From Thermoplasmata archaeon (GTDB lineage: Archaea; Thermoplasmatota; Thermoplasmata; Sysuiplasmatales; Sysuiplasmataceae), in contig JAKAPY010000033.1 of NCBI GenBank assembly GCA_021811925.1, positions 1 through 12,846 of the forward strand: a stretch of 12,846 bases of DNA. Direction: 5' to 3'. Shown in pieces: positions 1-5,807 of this stretch. Under the pieces are notes generated by a model. It ran no database searches, was not told where the DNA came from, and saw only the letters and a list, made by a program, of their open reading frames with translations. Within the stretch, counting starts at the first letter, position 1. Every line of letters begins with the position of its first letter. A program made the translations under genes and the position numbers.

Positions 1-2
1 TG

Positions 3-1286
3 CTTGTATTCTTTGCTCTTCTTCCTGTTTTCCTGAAAGTGCTCAAGCCGAGAAGAAACAGCCACGGAACATTGGTGCCGACACTTCGGCAGGCGTTTGC
101 CTCGCCTGCTGAGAGGAAGGTAAGGACAGCCCTCTCGCTGTCGCTCTTCTCGTTCGTCATATTTGGCATTGTCTCGGTCTCTATCCTGGGTTCAATGATA
201 AACACAGCCGCTGTAAGGACAGTCAACGACCAGAGCGGCGGCTACAATTTTGTTATGTACAGCGCCAATGGCGGCAACATGACATCGGCGCTTGAAGGAG
301 ATGTCAATATCACGCAGTCACTCGCATACGCCAGCATCATATATGACGTTGGCACGAGCGTCACGAGCAGCGGGAACGGCTTTTCGGCTTTTGTCTACCC
401 GCTGGTAGGCCTTCCGCTGTGGGACAAGGCACCATTCTATTCGCACAACAGCTACAGTTTCTACAGCCTGTCGTCTGCCTATGCCTCCCCTGCGGCAGCT
501 TGGTACGCAGTTGCGCACAACAGTTCTCTTGCCATCATCGATATGACACTGGCTGGAGTCTCTCCGGGCAATTTCGCCCAGGGCGTACAGGCCCATGCGA
601 AAGTGGGCATAGGCGGCACTCTGACTCTGTATGGACAAAACCGCTCATCTGTGAATGTGACCGTGATTGGCATTCTGAACGAGTTCGGGCTCCAGGGGAT
701 ATTCGTTAAGGAAGGCACCCTGCAGTCACTGGGGCTCCTCAGCCAGGCATATCCAGTCATCATGGTGAAGGTCAAGCCGGGCGTATCTGCAAGCGCCGTG
801 TCGATACAGGCAAGGAGGGATCTTGTAGCCTACAACCCGGTGGTGATTGACCTTGCGCTAATCACTGAACAGCTAACCATGGCCATAAACGGTGTGGTGG
901 AGATGACGGAGATATTTATCGCCATGGGGCTGGTTGCCGGCACTGCCGGCCTTGGTATAATTGCGATGCGCTCGGTGGTGGAAAGGTATCAGCAGATCGG
1001 GCTTCTCCGGGCCCTTGGCTTTACCAGGAGGATGGTCTCAGCCTCCTTCCTGCTCGAATTTGTTTTCATAGCACTGTCCGGCTCGCTGATAGGCGTGCTG
1101 ATGGGCCTGCTAAATGGATACATCATTTCGCAGAGGCTCAGCAGCCTTCTTTCATTTGACTACTATCCCGTGACTATAGCCGCCCTTGTGCTCATATCGA
1201 TTGGGCTCACAATTGCCGCCGTGCTCAGTTCAGTCAGGGCGGTCTCCAGAATAGAGCCATCTTCCGCATTGCGGTATATAGAGTGA
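3..1286 (+). CDS. FtsX/MacB-type ABC transporter permease, C-terminal part (5' end outside window)
   Basis: This is the C-terminal 427 residues of a membrane permease. The reading frame is open to the left edge: before the GTG at 39 come in-frame hydrophobic codons (LVFFALLPVFLK), the end of another membrane helix, so 39 is not the true start. A second membrane segment lies at about bases 135-200. It is followed by a large Ser/Asn/Gly-rich extracytoplasmic domain (about bases 205-880). Three closing helices lie at about 905-980, 1040-1115 and 1160-1240. The cytoplasmic loop ERYQQIGLLRALGF and the ending IEPSSALRYIE are typical of the FtsX-like permease family. Such proteins work with an ABC ATPase to export or extract lipids, lipoproteins or peptides, or to act by mechanotransmission. 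The ATPase is not in the window. The substrate cannot be told. A helix before the first periplasmic loop suggests a double-FtsX architecture, which is an inference. Confidence 0.88.
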   Translation, partial: LVFFALLPVFLKVLKPRRNSHGTLVPTLRQAFASPAERKVRTALSLSLFSFVIFGIVSVSILGSMINTAAVRTVNDQSGGYNFVMYSANGGNMTSALEGDVNITQSLAYASIIYDVGTSVTSSGNGFSAFVYPLVGLPLWDKAPFYSHNSYSFYSLSSAYASPAAAWYAVAHNSSLAIIDMTLAGVSPGNFAQGVQAHAKVGIGGTLTLYGQNRSSVNVTVIGILNEFGLQGIFVKEGTLQSLGLLSQAYPVIMVKVKPGVSASAVSIQARRDLVAYNPVVIDLALITEQLTMAINGVVEMTEIFIAMGLVAGTAGLGIIAMRSVVERYQQIGLLRALGFTRRMVSASFLLEFVFIALSGSLIGVLMGLLNGYIISQRLSSLLSFDYYPVTIAALVLISIGLTIAAVLSSVRAVSRIEPSSALRYIE

Positions 1287-1343
1287 CTTGCCGGTTTGGC
1301 GCGCGGACATGTGCCTGTGACTGACATTCGTCTGACGATTCGA

Positions 1344-1354
1344 TATTATTATAT
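1344..1354 (+). promoter_or_regulatory. TATA-like box for the RDD gene
   Basis: The AT-rich run TATTATTATAT stands out from GC-richer flanks. Its centre is about 20-23 bases before the ATGs at 1369 and 1372. This spacing fits archaeal TBP binding with a leaderless or nearly leaderless transcript. Confidence 0.5.
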
Positions 1355-1368
1355 CTCTCTTCAGCCAT

Positions 1369-1866
1369 ATGATGCAAGGGATTGGGATGCCGATAGCTTT
1401 CGAGATGCTGTTCAAGAACAGGGTTCTCAGGGCGCACTGGATGAAGAGGGCGGGTGCGGGACTCATTGATATTGCCACGGTCTTCGTTCCCGTATGGGCA
1501 ATCGCACTCTCATTTGGACTTGAGAAGGCCTACTTCGACCTTTTTGTGGGAATAGCTTCGGGTGTCTGCTGGTTCACTTACTCGACTCTCAGCGAGTACT
1601 TCTACGGTTATACGCTGGGCAAGAAACTTGCCTCGCTCAGGGTATCAAGCGAGAAGGGCGATGTTTCGCTGCATGAGGCAGCTTTCAGGAACGTGCCGAA
1701 GTTGTTCTGGTTCATTATGCTCCCGCTGGATCTCCTGCTGGGCATGTTCACTTACGGCGATCCGAGGCAGAGGTTTGTGGACAGGGTCTTTGAGACAACG
1801 GTGGTTTCGACACTTCCTGCTTCGTCCCTAATACATGTGAAAGTCAGGCAGCCAAACGATTTCTGA
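1369..1866 (+). CDS. RDD family membrane protein
   Basis: A 165-residue membrane protein of the RDD family, named for conserved Arg/Asp/Asp. Visible hallmarks are KRAGAGLID (residues 26-34), with R27 and D34 opening the first helix; the loop YTLGKKLASLRV (81-92); AFRNVPKL (105-112); and the closing DPRQRFVDRVFETTVV (131-146). Hydrophobic helices lie at about 30-50, 56-76 and 110-127. RDD proteins are poorly defined. Some have been linked to Na+/H+ antiport or transport across the membrane, so no substrate is assigned. The start is uncertain among ATGs at 1369, 1372 and 1387. The TATA position favours 1369 or 1372. The upstream permease ends 82 bases earlier and this gene appears to have its own promoter. 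Its TGA abuts the stop of the convergent ATPase gene inside the palindrome TGATCA (1864-1869). Confidence 0.85.
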   Translation: MMQGIGMPIAFEMLFKNRVLRAHWMKRAGAGLIDIATVFVPVWAIALSFGLEKAYFDLFVGIASGVCWFTYSTLSEYFYGYTLGKKLASLRVSSEKGDVSLHEAAFRNVPKLFWFIMLPLDLLLGMFTYGDPRQRFVDRVFETTVVSTLPASSLIHVKVRQPNDF

Positions 1867-2592
1867 TCAGTCCATAAGCACAATGCCGTTATCGCCCACG
1901 GAATACTGCATTATCCTGGACCTCTCGGGAAAGTTCTTGACCTTGCTGACAATAAGGTTGCTTTCGAATTTCTTTCCGACTCTTTCCCTTTCAAGCTCAA
2001 TAAGGGTATCCATGAGCGCATCAATGGAATTCTGGACCTTCGCATCGAAAACTCCCTTTGTGAGGGTTACGATCATGAGGCTCTTGTTCTTGTTTGTGTA
2101 TGCCCTGAGTGTCCTGAGCGAGCTGAGCACTTCCTCCACCCCGTACGTGTCTATGAAGAAGTCGAGAGAGTCCACAATCACCCTGAATGGCGGTTTCATC
2201 CCGAAAATCTCATGAGTAAGGTATGTCAGGAAATTGAATGGCCTGTCGGTCATTTCCGCATATTCGTGGACATCCTTCACCTTCAGTCCCTCCTGCCTGT
2301 ACTTGGTGATCTCGAGCCTTCTCATCAGGACGGTGTCATGATACTTGTCCCCTATGTCGACAACGGTAGTGTCGGTACTCCATCCGAATCTCTTCAATGA
2401 GCTGTATACATCGTCCGTGCCCTCGTTGGTCGTGAAATAGTAGCTTTCCTCGTCCCCGACTGTGGCAAATCTCCTTGCGAAAACACCGCTTCCGGATCCA
2501 GGGGGACCGACTATTGCGCAGACCGTCCCCTCTACAAATCCTCCTCCGAGGACTCCGTCAAGCTCCTTTATTCCAGTTGTAAGAGGCATCAT
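1867..2592 (-). CDS. KaiC/RadA-like ATPase-fold protein with degenerate Walker A
   Basis: A 241-residue single-domain member of the KaiC/RadA branch of RecA-fold ATPases. The N-terminus TTGIKELDGVLGGGFVEGTV (residues 5-24) is the classic lead-in to the P-loop. The P-loop itself reads GPPGSGSG (29-36), where the family has G-x4-G-K-[ST]. The invariant Lys is Ser35 and the Thr/Ser is Gly36. The Walker B strand is intact in form (FRVIVDS, D141), and an acidic residue follows strand 2 (TTNEG, E57). ATP hydrolysis is therefore doubtful, although the fold and perhaps nucleotide-dependent assembly may be retained. It is the last gene of a three-gene operon; its ATG overlaps the TGA of the preceding gene (ATGA), implying translational coupling. 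KaiC-like ATPases have been proposed as archaeal signal-transduction hubs, and inactive paralogues often act as regulatory subunits. The actual pathway here is unknown. Confidence 0.85.
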   Translation of the reverse strand: MMPLTTGIKELDGVLGGGFVEGTVCAIVGPPGSGSGVFARRFATVGDEESYYFTTNEGTDDVYSSLKRFGWSTDTTVVDIGDKYHDTVLMRRLEITKYRQEGLKVKDVHEYAEMTDRPFNFLTYLTHEIFGMKPPFRVIVDSLDFFIDTYGVEEVLSSLRTLRAYTNKNKSLMIVTLTKGVFDAKVQNSIDALMDTLIELERERVGKKFESNLIVSKVKNFPERSRIMQYSVGDNGIVLMD

Positions 2593-3155
2593 ACACCGCC
2601 TATCTTCACTACCCTGTCGCTGACCAGTCCCAGGAGGGTGGTGACCTCCGGCGACTGCTGCTCCTTGATGCTCAATATGATTGTCGTAGAGCCCCTGGAT
2701 CGAAGATTGTTCACCAGGATATGGAGAAACTCTCCCATAATCTTCCAGTCGTTGTGTATGTGCAGCGTGTTAACAGAGTCTATTATGACAATTGACCTCC
2801 TGGCGGCGGACTTTCGCCTCAGGAACTCGACTTTCAGCATTATGTTCTCGAGCATTGTCGGGCTTTCGATGAAAATAACGTTATCATACTTGCCCTGCTG
2901 CCCCGTCATCATGTTTGAAATGCAGTCAATGAACTTGACATCATCCGAATCAACTCCGATCATCTCCATTGCGTTTATTATCGCATCCGCTGGAACAGTG
3001 GAGGCAATATAGACGATCTGAGTCTTGCTTTCGTCCTTCAGGTTCATGAGGCCCTTGACGGCGTCAAAGTAAACCTCGGTTGAGATCTCGAGCGAAGTTG
3101 AAGTCGAAGGCTCGACATCCTTCAGCTCCTTGAGGACCATCGCGCTTGCATCCAT
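2589..3155 (-). CDS. KaiC-like protein lacking the P-loop
   Basis: A 188-residue protein that resembles a KaiC/RecA fold from the second strand onward. The strand QIVYIASTVPADAI (residues 46-59) resembles the post-P-loop strand of such proteins. A Walker B-like strand, RRSIVIIDSVNTL (119-131, D126), is followed by a helix with MGEFLHILVNNLRSRG (140-155) and a terminal strand (SDRVVKIGG). No G-x4-G-K-[ST] occurs anywhere, and the first 45 residues are an acidic, Ser/Thr-rich region without the usual GIxGLDxxLGGG lead-in. The protein is therefore unlikely to bind ATP on its own and may be a structural or regulatory partner of its neighbours. It sits 2 bases after the intact ATPase gene and overlaps the degenerate one by 4 bases. 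A G-rich Shine-Dalgarno run (about 3165-3170) lies inside the end of the upstream gene. The family assignment rests on fold pattern and context; homology to other folds with the same strand pattern is not excluded. Confidence 0.75.
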   Translation of the reverse strand: MDASAMVLKELKDVEPSTSTSLEISTEVYFDAVKGLMNLKDESKTQIVYIASTVPADAIINAMEMIGVDSDDVKFIDCISNMMTGQQGKYDNVIFIESPTMLENIMLKVEFLRRKSAARRSIVIIDSVNTLHIHNDWKIMGEFLHILVNNLRSRGSTTIILSIKEQQSPEVTTLLGLVSDRVVKIGGV

Positions 3156-3157
3156 TG

Positions 3158-3937
3158 TCAGCTGCCCCCCTTAAGCAGGGGAACCAGAAGTATTCCGGCC
3201 GTTGTCAGGTCAAGCACGTATTTCGCCCTGGAGTGGGATGTTCCCCTCATCTTTATGACCTGCAGAGTCCTGAGCATGTCTCCGTTCCTCTCGAGATTCC
3301 CCATGAGTATCACTCCGTCCGCTATTGCCTCCTCCACCCCGTACTTTGAATAGGAGGCATCGGCCGCGGTGAGTTCGGAGATTATGAGCGAAGTTGCCCC
3401 AAGCCCGGAGAGCGCCTTGCTGAGGCCTATCAGGAGGTTTCTGAGTTTCTCCTGCGAATCAACCTGGTATGCCACCGATGTTATCGAATCAATGACGAGT
3501 CTCCTTGCCTTGGTCTCACGTGTCAGGTCACCTATGGCGCTAACAAGGAGATCGACATCTTCAATGCTCATCCTGTCCCGGTTGAAACCAAATCTCTCGT
3601 AAATGGCAGACATGTCAATAAATGTCAGCTTTCCCGTCTTGATGAGTTCCTTTGTGAAAAAATCGTATGGAATCATGTTGGCAATCAGCTTTTCAAACGG
3701 CTCTGTCACCGAAAGGTAAAGCCCGTTTTCACCCTCAATCGCACCATGAAGCAGGAATTCGAGTGACAGTGAGGTCTTGCCGGTGCCGCAGTTGCCTGTC
3801 AGGAGCACAGTGTTGTTCCTTGGAATGCCGCCTCCAAGGACGCTGTCCAGTCCCTCTATGCCCGTGATGCACTTTTCCCTTCCAATGCTGAGGATGCGAG
3901 TGGATGGACGCTTGTGCTCTTCTTTGGCTGAACTCAT
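3158..3937 (-). CDS. KaiC-like RecA-superfamily ATPase (intact)
   Basis: A 259-residue single-domain KaiC-like ATPase and the first gene of the operon. Visible motifs in order are ITGIEGLDSVLGGGIPRNN (residues 24-42), the canonical Walker A GNCGTGKT (48-55, K54, T55), a catalytic-acid position after strand 2 (SVTEPFE, E79), Walker B RRLVIDS (145-151, D150), and the KaiC-type KMRGTSHS motif (229-236). Only one acidic residue stands where KaiC has paired glutamates. The length matches single-domain archaeal KaiC-like proteins, a set that includes ArlH of the archaellum. No archaellum or clock genes are present here, so neither role is assigned. The two following genes encode relatives with lost or damaged nucleotide sites, suggesting that this is the only hydrolysing subunit of a hetero-oligomer. 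A TATA-like box lies at 3966-3974. Confidence 0.92.
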   Translation of the reverse strand: MSSAKEEHKRPSTRILSIGREKCITGIEGLDSVLGGGIPRNNTVLLTGNCGTGKTSLSLEFLLHGAIEGENGLYLSVTEPFEKLIANMIPYDFFTKELIKTGKLTFIDMSAIYERFGFNRDRMSIEDVDLLVSAIGDLTRETKARRLVIDSITSVAYQVDSQEKLRNLLIGLSKALSGLGATSLIISELTAADASYSKYGVEEAIADGVILMGNLERNGDMLRTLQVIKMRGTSHSRAKYVLDLTTAGILLVPLLKGGS

Positions 3938-3965
3938 CTGTATCTCGTTGTTTGACGGTTAGGGC

Positions 3966-3974
3966 AATTAATAA
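3966..3974 (-). promoter_or_regulatory. TATA-like box for the KaiC-like operon
   Basis: On the minus strand the sequence reads TTATTAATT, preceded by a purine-rich BRE-like AAAAGG. Its centre is about 33 bases before the ATG at 3937, so the leader would be only a few bases. It faces away from the methyltransferase promoter in the same 143-base divergent gap. Confidence 0.5.
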
Positions 3975-4000
3975 CCTTTTTACAGTAGTGATCACACTTG

Positions 4001-4010
4001 ATAATTTATA
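4001..4010 (+). promoter_or_regulatory. TATA-like box for the SPOUT methyltransferase gene
   Basis: ATAATTTATA lies about 75 bases before the TTG start. It would give a leader of roughly 50 bases, long enough to hold the Shine-Dalgarno site at 4070-4076. Confidence 0.45.
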
Positions 4011-4069
4011 GGACCGCTCCACTGGCCGTGGAATGGAGCCCTGTATGGTGCAATTCCAGCCAGATTGAA

Positions 4070-4076
4070 AGGTGAT
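4070..4076 (+). promoter_or_regulatory. Ribosome binding site that decides a TTG start
   Basis: AGGTGAT is a 7-base match to the archaeal anti-Shine-Dalgarno complement (GGAGGTGAT). It ends 4 bases before the TTG at 4081. An in-frame TAA at 4078-4080 directly precedes that TTG, so the gene cannot start further upstream. Confidence 0.75.
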
Positions 4077-4080
4077 TTAA

Positions 4081-4668
4081 TTGCCAGGCAGAACAAAGCT
4101 CGTCATCGAAAACCGTGAACCGGCAATTTCGGACTGGCTCCTTGCCGAATACGGGCATTCCGCTTCCATCTGGCCAGACACTATATTTACAAACGTGACA
4201 GACGGAAAAATGAAGGCAGCCCTTCAGAAGATGGCCAGACCTGTCGCGGCAGATGTGCTCGAGTATACGGGAGGCAGGGGCTGCATAATACTTGACCACC
4301 AGTCAGAGGTGGAACTGGGACCGGACGATTTCAACGATGCCGATTACATCGTTGTCGGTGGCATACTGGGTTACGACAAGCCGAAAGGTCGCACAAGGGA
4401 GTTCATTACAAGAAGGTTTGACGGGAAGGACAACAAGTTCAGGAACATAGGAAAGGTGCAGCTCACTATAGACAGTGCGGTCTTTGTTGCTCGGGCGATT
4501 TTCCTCGGAGCCTCCCTTGGCGAACTGGACATAACAAGCGAGGTCGAAGTGAAGTGGGATGATGTGCATAGCACGATCCTCCCTTATGGCTACCCTGTTG
4601 TTGACGGCAGGGTGCTGCTGACACCCGGTCTTGTCGACATACTGAGGCAGACCGAATTCAGTGCCTGA
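4081..4668 (+). CDS. SFM1-like SPOUT methyltransferase (DUF431/PF04252 family)
   Basis: A 195-residue protein matching the small SPOUT methyltransferase family known from yeast Sfm1, which methylates an arginine of ribosomal protein uS3, and from archaeal proteins formerly called predicted RNA methyltransferases. Motifs supporting this are KLVIENREPAISDWLLAEY (residues 6-24), CIILDHQSEVELGPDDF (68-84), DYIVVGGILG (88-97), the RTRE segment (104-107), and the knot region GKVQLTIDSAVFVARAI (124-140), which should bind S-adenosylmethionine. The substrate in archaea is not shown by the sequence; a ribosomal protein is the favoured inference and RNA the alternative. The start is TTG, fixed by a strong Shine-Dalgarno site and an adjacent upstream stop; the next ATG is at residue 44, inside the conserved region. 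Its last 11 bases overlap the end of the convergent htpX gene. Confidence 0.82.
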   Translation: MPGRTKLVIENREPAISDWLLAEYGHSASIWPDTIFTNVTDGKMKAALQKMARPVAADVLEYTGGRGCIILDHQSEVELGPDDFNDADYIVVGGILGYDKPKGRTREFITRRFDGKDNKFRNIGKVQLTIDSAVFVARAIFLGASLGELDITSEVEVKWDDVHSTILPYGYPVVDGRVLLTPGLVDILRQTEFSA

Positions 4669-5593
4669 TGTAGCTGTAACCCTGGACGCCGCCCTTGTCA
4701 GCGCCCGGAGACCAGAAACCCATGTCAAGCGCGAGCTTCTGCAGCCTTTCTATTCTCGCCTCAATCGGCGGGTGTGTGGACATCAGCGACGTTATGAAGC
4801 TCCTCCTGCCGCCTGGACTGACGATGTAGAGCGAGGAAGAGGCTGGACTGGTCTTTATCGGAGACCTGATGTTGGCTGTTTCGAGCTTCCTGAGGGCGGA
4901 AGCAAGGGAAAGCGGATCGCCTATCGACCTCGCACCCACAATGTCCGCCTGCGATTCCCTCTTCCTTGAAATAGCCAGCTGCAGCAGCATTGCAGCTATT
5001 GGAACAGTTATTGCCATGAGCAGAAGGCCGATGAATCCTGCCCCGTTGTTCCTGTTGCCGCCACCGAAAATGGCGGCAAAGATAAGTGAATTGGCCGCCC
5101 AGGATATGGCACCGGCAATTGTTGCTGCAACGCTCATGACAAGTATATCCCTGTCCTTCACGTGGGCCATCTCGTGCGCGATTACCCCCTTCAGCTCGTT
5201 GTCGTCGAGTATGTTTAATATGCCCTTTGTGGCGCACACTATTGCATTCTTGGGATTCCTTCCGGTTGCGAATGCATTCGGTGTCGAAATGTCGGAGACG
5301 GCCACCTTTGGCATGGGGGCTCCTACAGTGGATGAAACGTCCCTCACAATTGCGTATAGCCTCGGCTGTTCAGACTCTGTGACTATTTTTGCCCTGTTGG
5401 CCCTGAGGACGAACTTGCCTGCAAAGAAATATGAAATAAGGTTGAAGATCGCCGACATCCCCAGGAATACAAGTGCGCCGAAGACAGGGCTGCCGTAGAA
5501 CAGGTATCCTACGGCAGAGCCAAGAGCCACGAAAAGAAGGCTCAGTATTGTGAACAGAACTGCAACTCCTACTCTGGGTCCCATGAGTTCCAC
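4658..5593 (-). CDS. htpX: HtpX-family membrane zinc metalloprotease
   Basis: A 311-residue M48B protease that degrades damaged or misfolded membrane proteins, with its active site on the cytoplasmic face. Two N-terminal helices lie at about residues 9-31 and 36-58. The zinc motif HEMAH (H140, E141, H144) is followed by the third zinc ligand E213 in RESQAD. Two further helices lie at about 151-177 and 185-208, and the typical STHPPIEARIERL occurs at 272-284. All catalytic residues are present and the length is normal. The longest start is a GTG at 5593. An ATG at 5584 (Met4) lies 6 bases after GAGGGGTG, a good Shine-Dalgarno match that overlaps the GTG itself, so Met4 (308 residues) may be the real start. 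A TATA-like box is at 5643-5650. In bacteria htpX is envelope-stress induced; nothing here shows that directly. Confidence 0.95.
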   Translation of the reverse strand: MELMGPRVGVAVLFTILSLLFVALGSAVGYLFYGSPVFGALVFLGMSAIFNLISYFFAGKFVLRANRAKIVTESEQPRLYAIVRDVSSTVGAPMPKVAVSDISTPNAFATGRNPKNAIVCATKGILNILDDNELKGVIAHEMAHVKDRDILVMSVAATIAGAISWAANSLIFAAIFGGGNRNNGAGFIGLLLMAITVPIAAMLLQLAISRKRESQADIVGARSIGDPLSLASALRKLETANIRSPIKTSPASSSLYIVSPGGRRSFITSLMSTHPPIEARIERLQKLALDMGFWSPGADKGGVQGYSYIRH

Positions 5594-5642
5594 CCCTCGA
5601 CGGGATCGGAACTACTTTCCCCGACTATTTCAACATATTGCC

Positions 5643-5650
5643 TAATAAAA
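5643..5650 (-). promoter_or_regulatory. TATA-like box for htpX
   Basis: On the minus strand this reads TTTTATTA, the same octamer as the box before the threonine synthase gene. Initiation about 25 bases downstream would leave a leader of roughly 30-38 bases containing the GAGGGGTG Shine-Dalgarno site. Confidence 0.45.
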
Positions 5651-5664
5651 TTCGGCAGAAATGC

Positions 5665-5682
5665 AGTATTTGCAGAGATACT
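5665..5682. promoter_or_regulatory. Inverted repeat AGTAT-N8-ATACT, possible operator
   Basis: A perfect 5-base inverted repeat in the htpX-gdhA divergent gap (5594-5807). It lies about 15 bases upstream of the htpX TATA-like box and over 100 bases from the gdhA box. A 5-base repeat can arise by chance, so the operator role is tentative. The rest of the gap shows only AT-rich patches (about 5736-5762) besides the two promoters. Confidence 0.25.
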
Positions 5683-5784
5683 TTGACATAACCATGTCAG
5701 TCATTCTACTACGTTCAACTTTCTCTCGGTAGCTTTCAAATATAGCGGCCTTGATATTTTAGTAGCCTGAACAAGGAGTCCGGG

Positions 5785-5795
5785 TAATATTTAAA
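5785..5795 (+). promoter_or_regulatory. TATA-like box for gdhA
   Basis: TAATATTTAAA is centred 18 bases before the ATG at 5808 and 24 bases before the in-frame ATG at 5814. The usual spacing of about 24-25 bases favours a leaderless message starting at 5814. Confidence 0.55.
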
Positions 5796-5807
5796 CCGAC
5801 AGGGAGA

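Noticed and set aside
2466..2508. Degenerate Walker A as a frameshift or sequencing artefact
   Set aside because: The frame reads cleanly before and after. Changing two adjacent codons to Ser and Gly needs several independent base changes, not an indel.
3158..3937. Assigning the intact KaiC-like protein as ArlH (archaellum) or as a circadian KaiC
   Set aside because: No archaellin, ArlI/ArlJ or KaiA/KaiB-like gene is nearby. The protein has one domain where KaiC has two, and the neighbours are pseudo-ATPases instead.
4869..5498. A 209-codon plus-strand frame opposite htpX
   Set aside because: It is antisense to the catalytic and membrane core of HtpX. Its hydrophobicity mirrors the complementary codons, not a real membrane protein.
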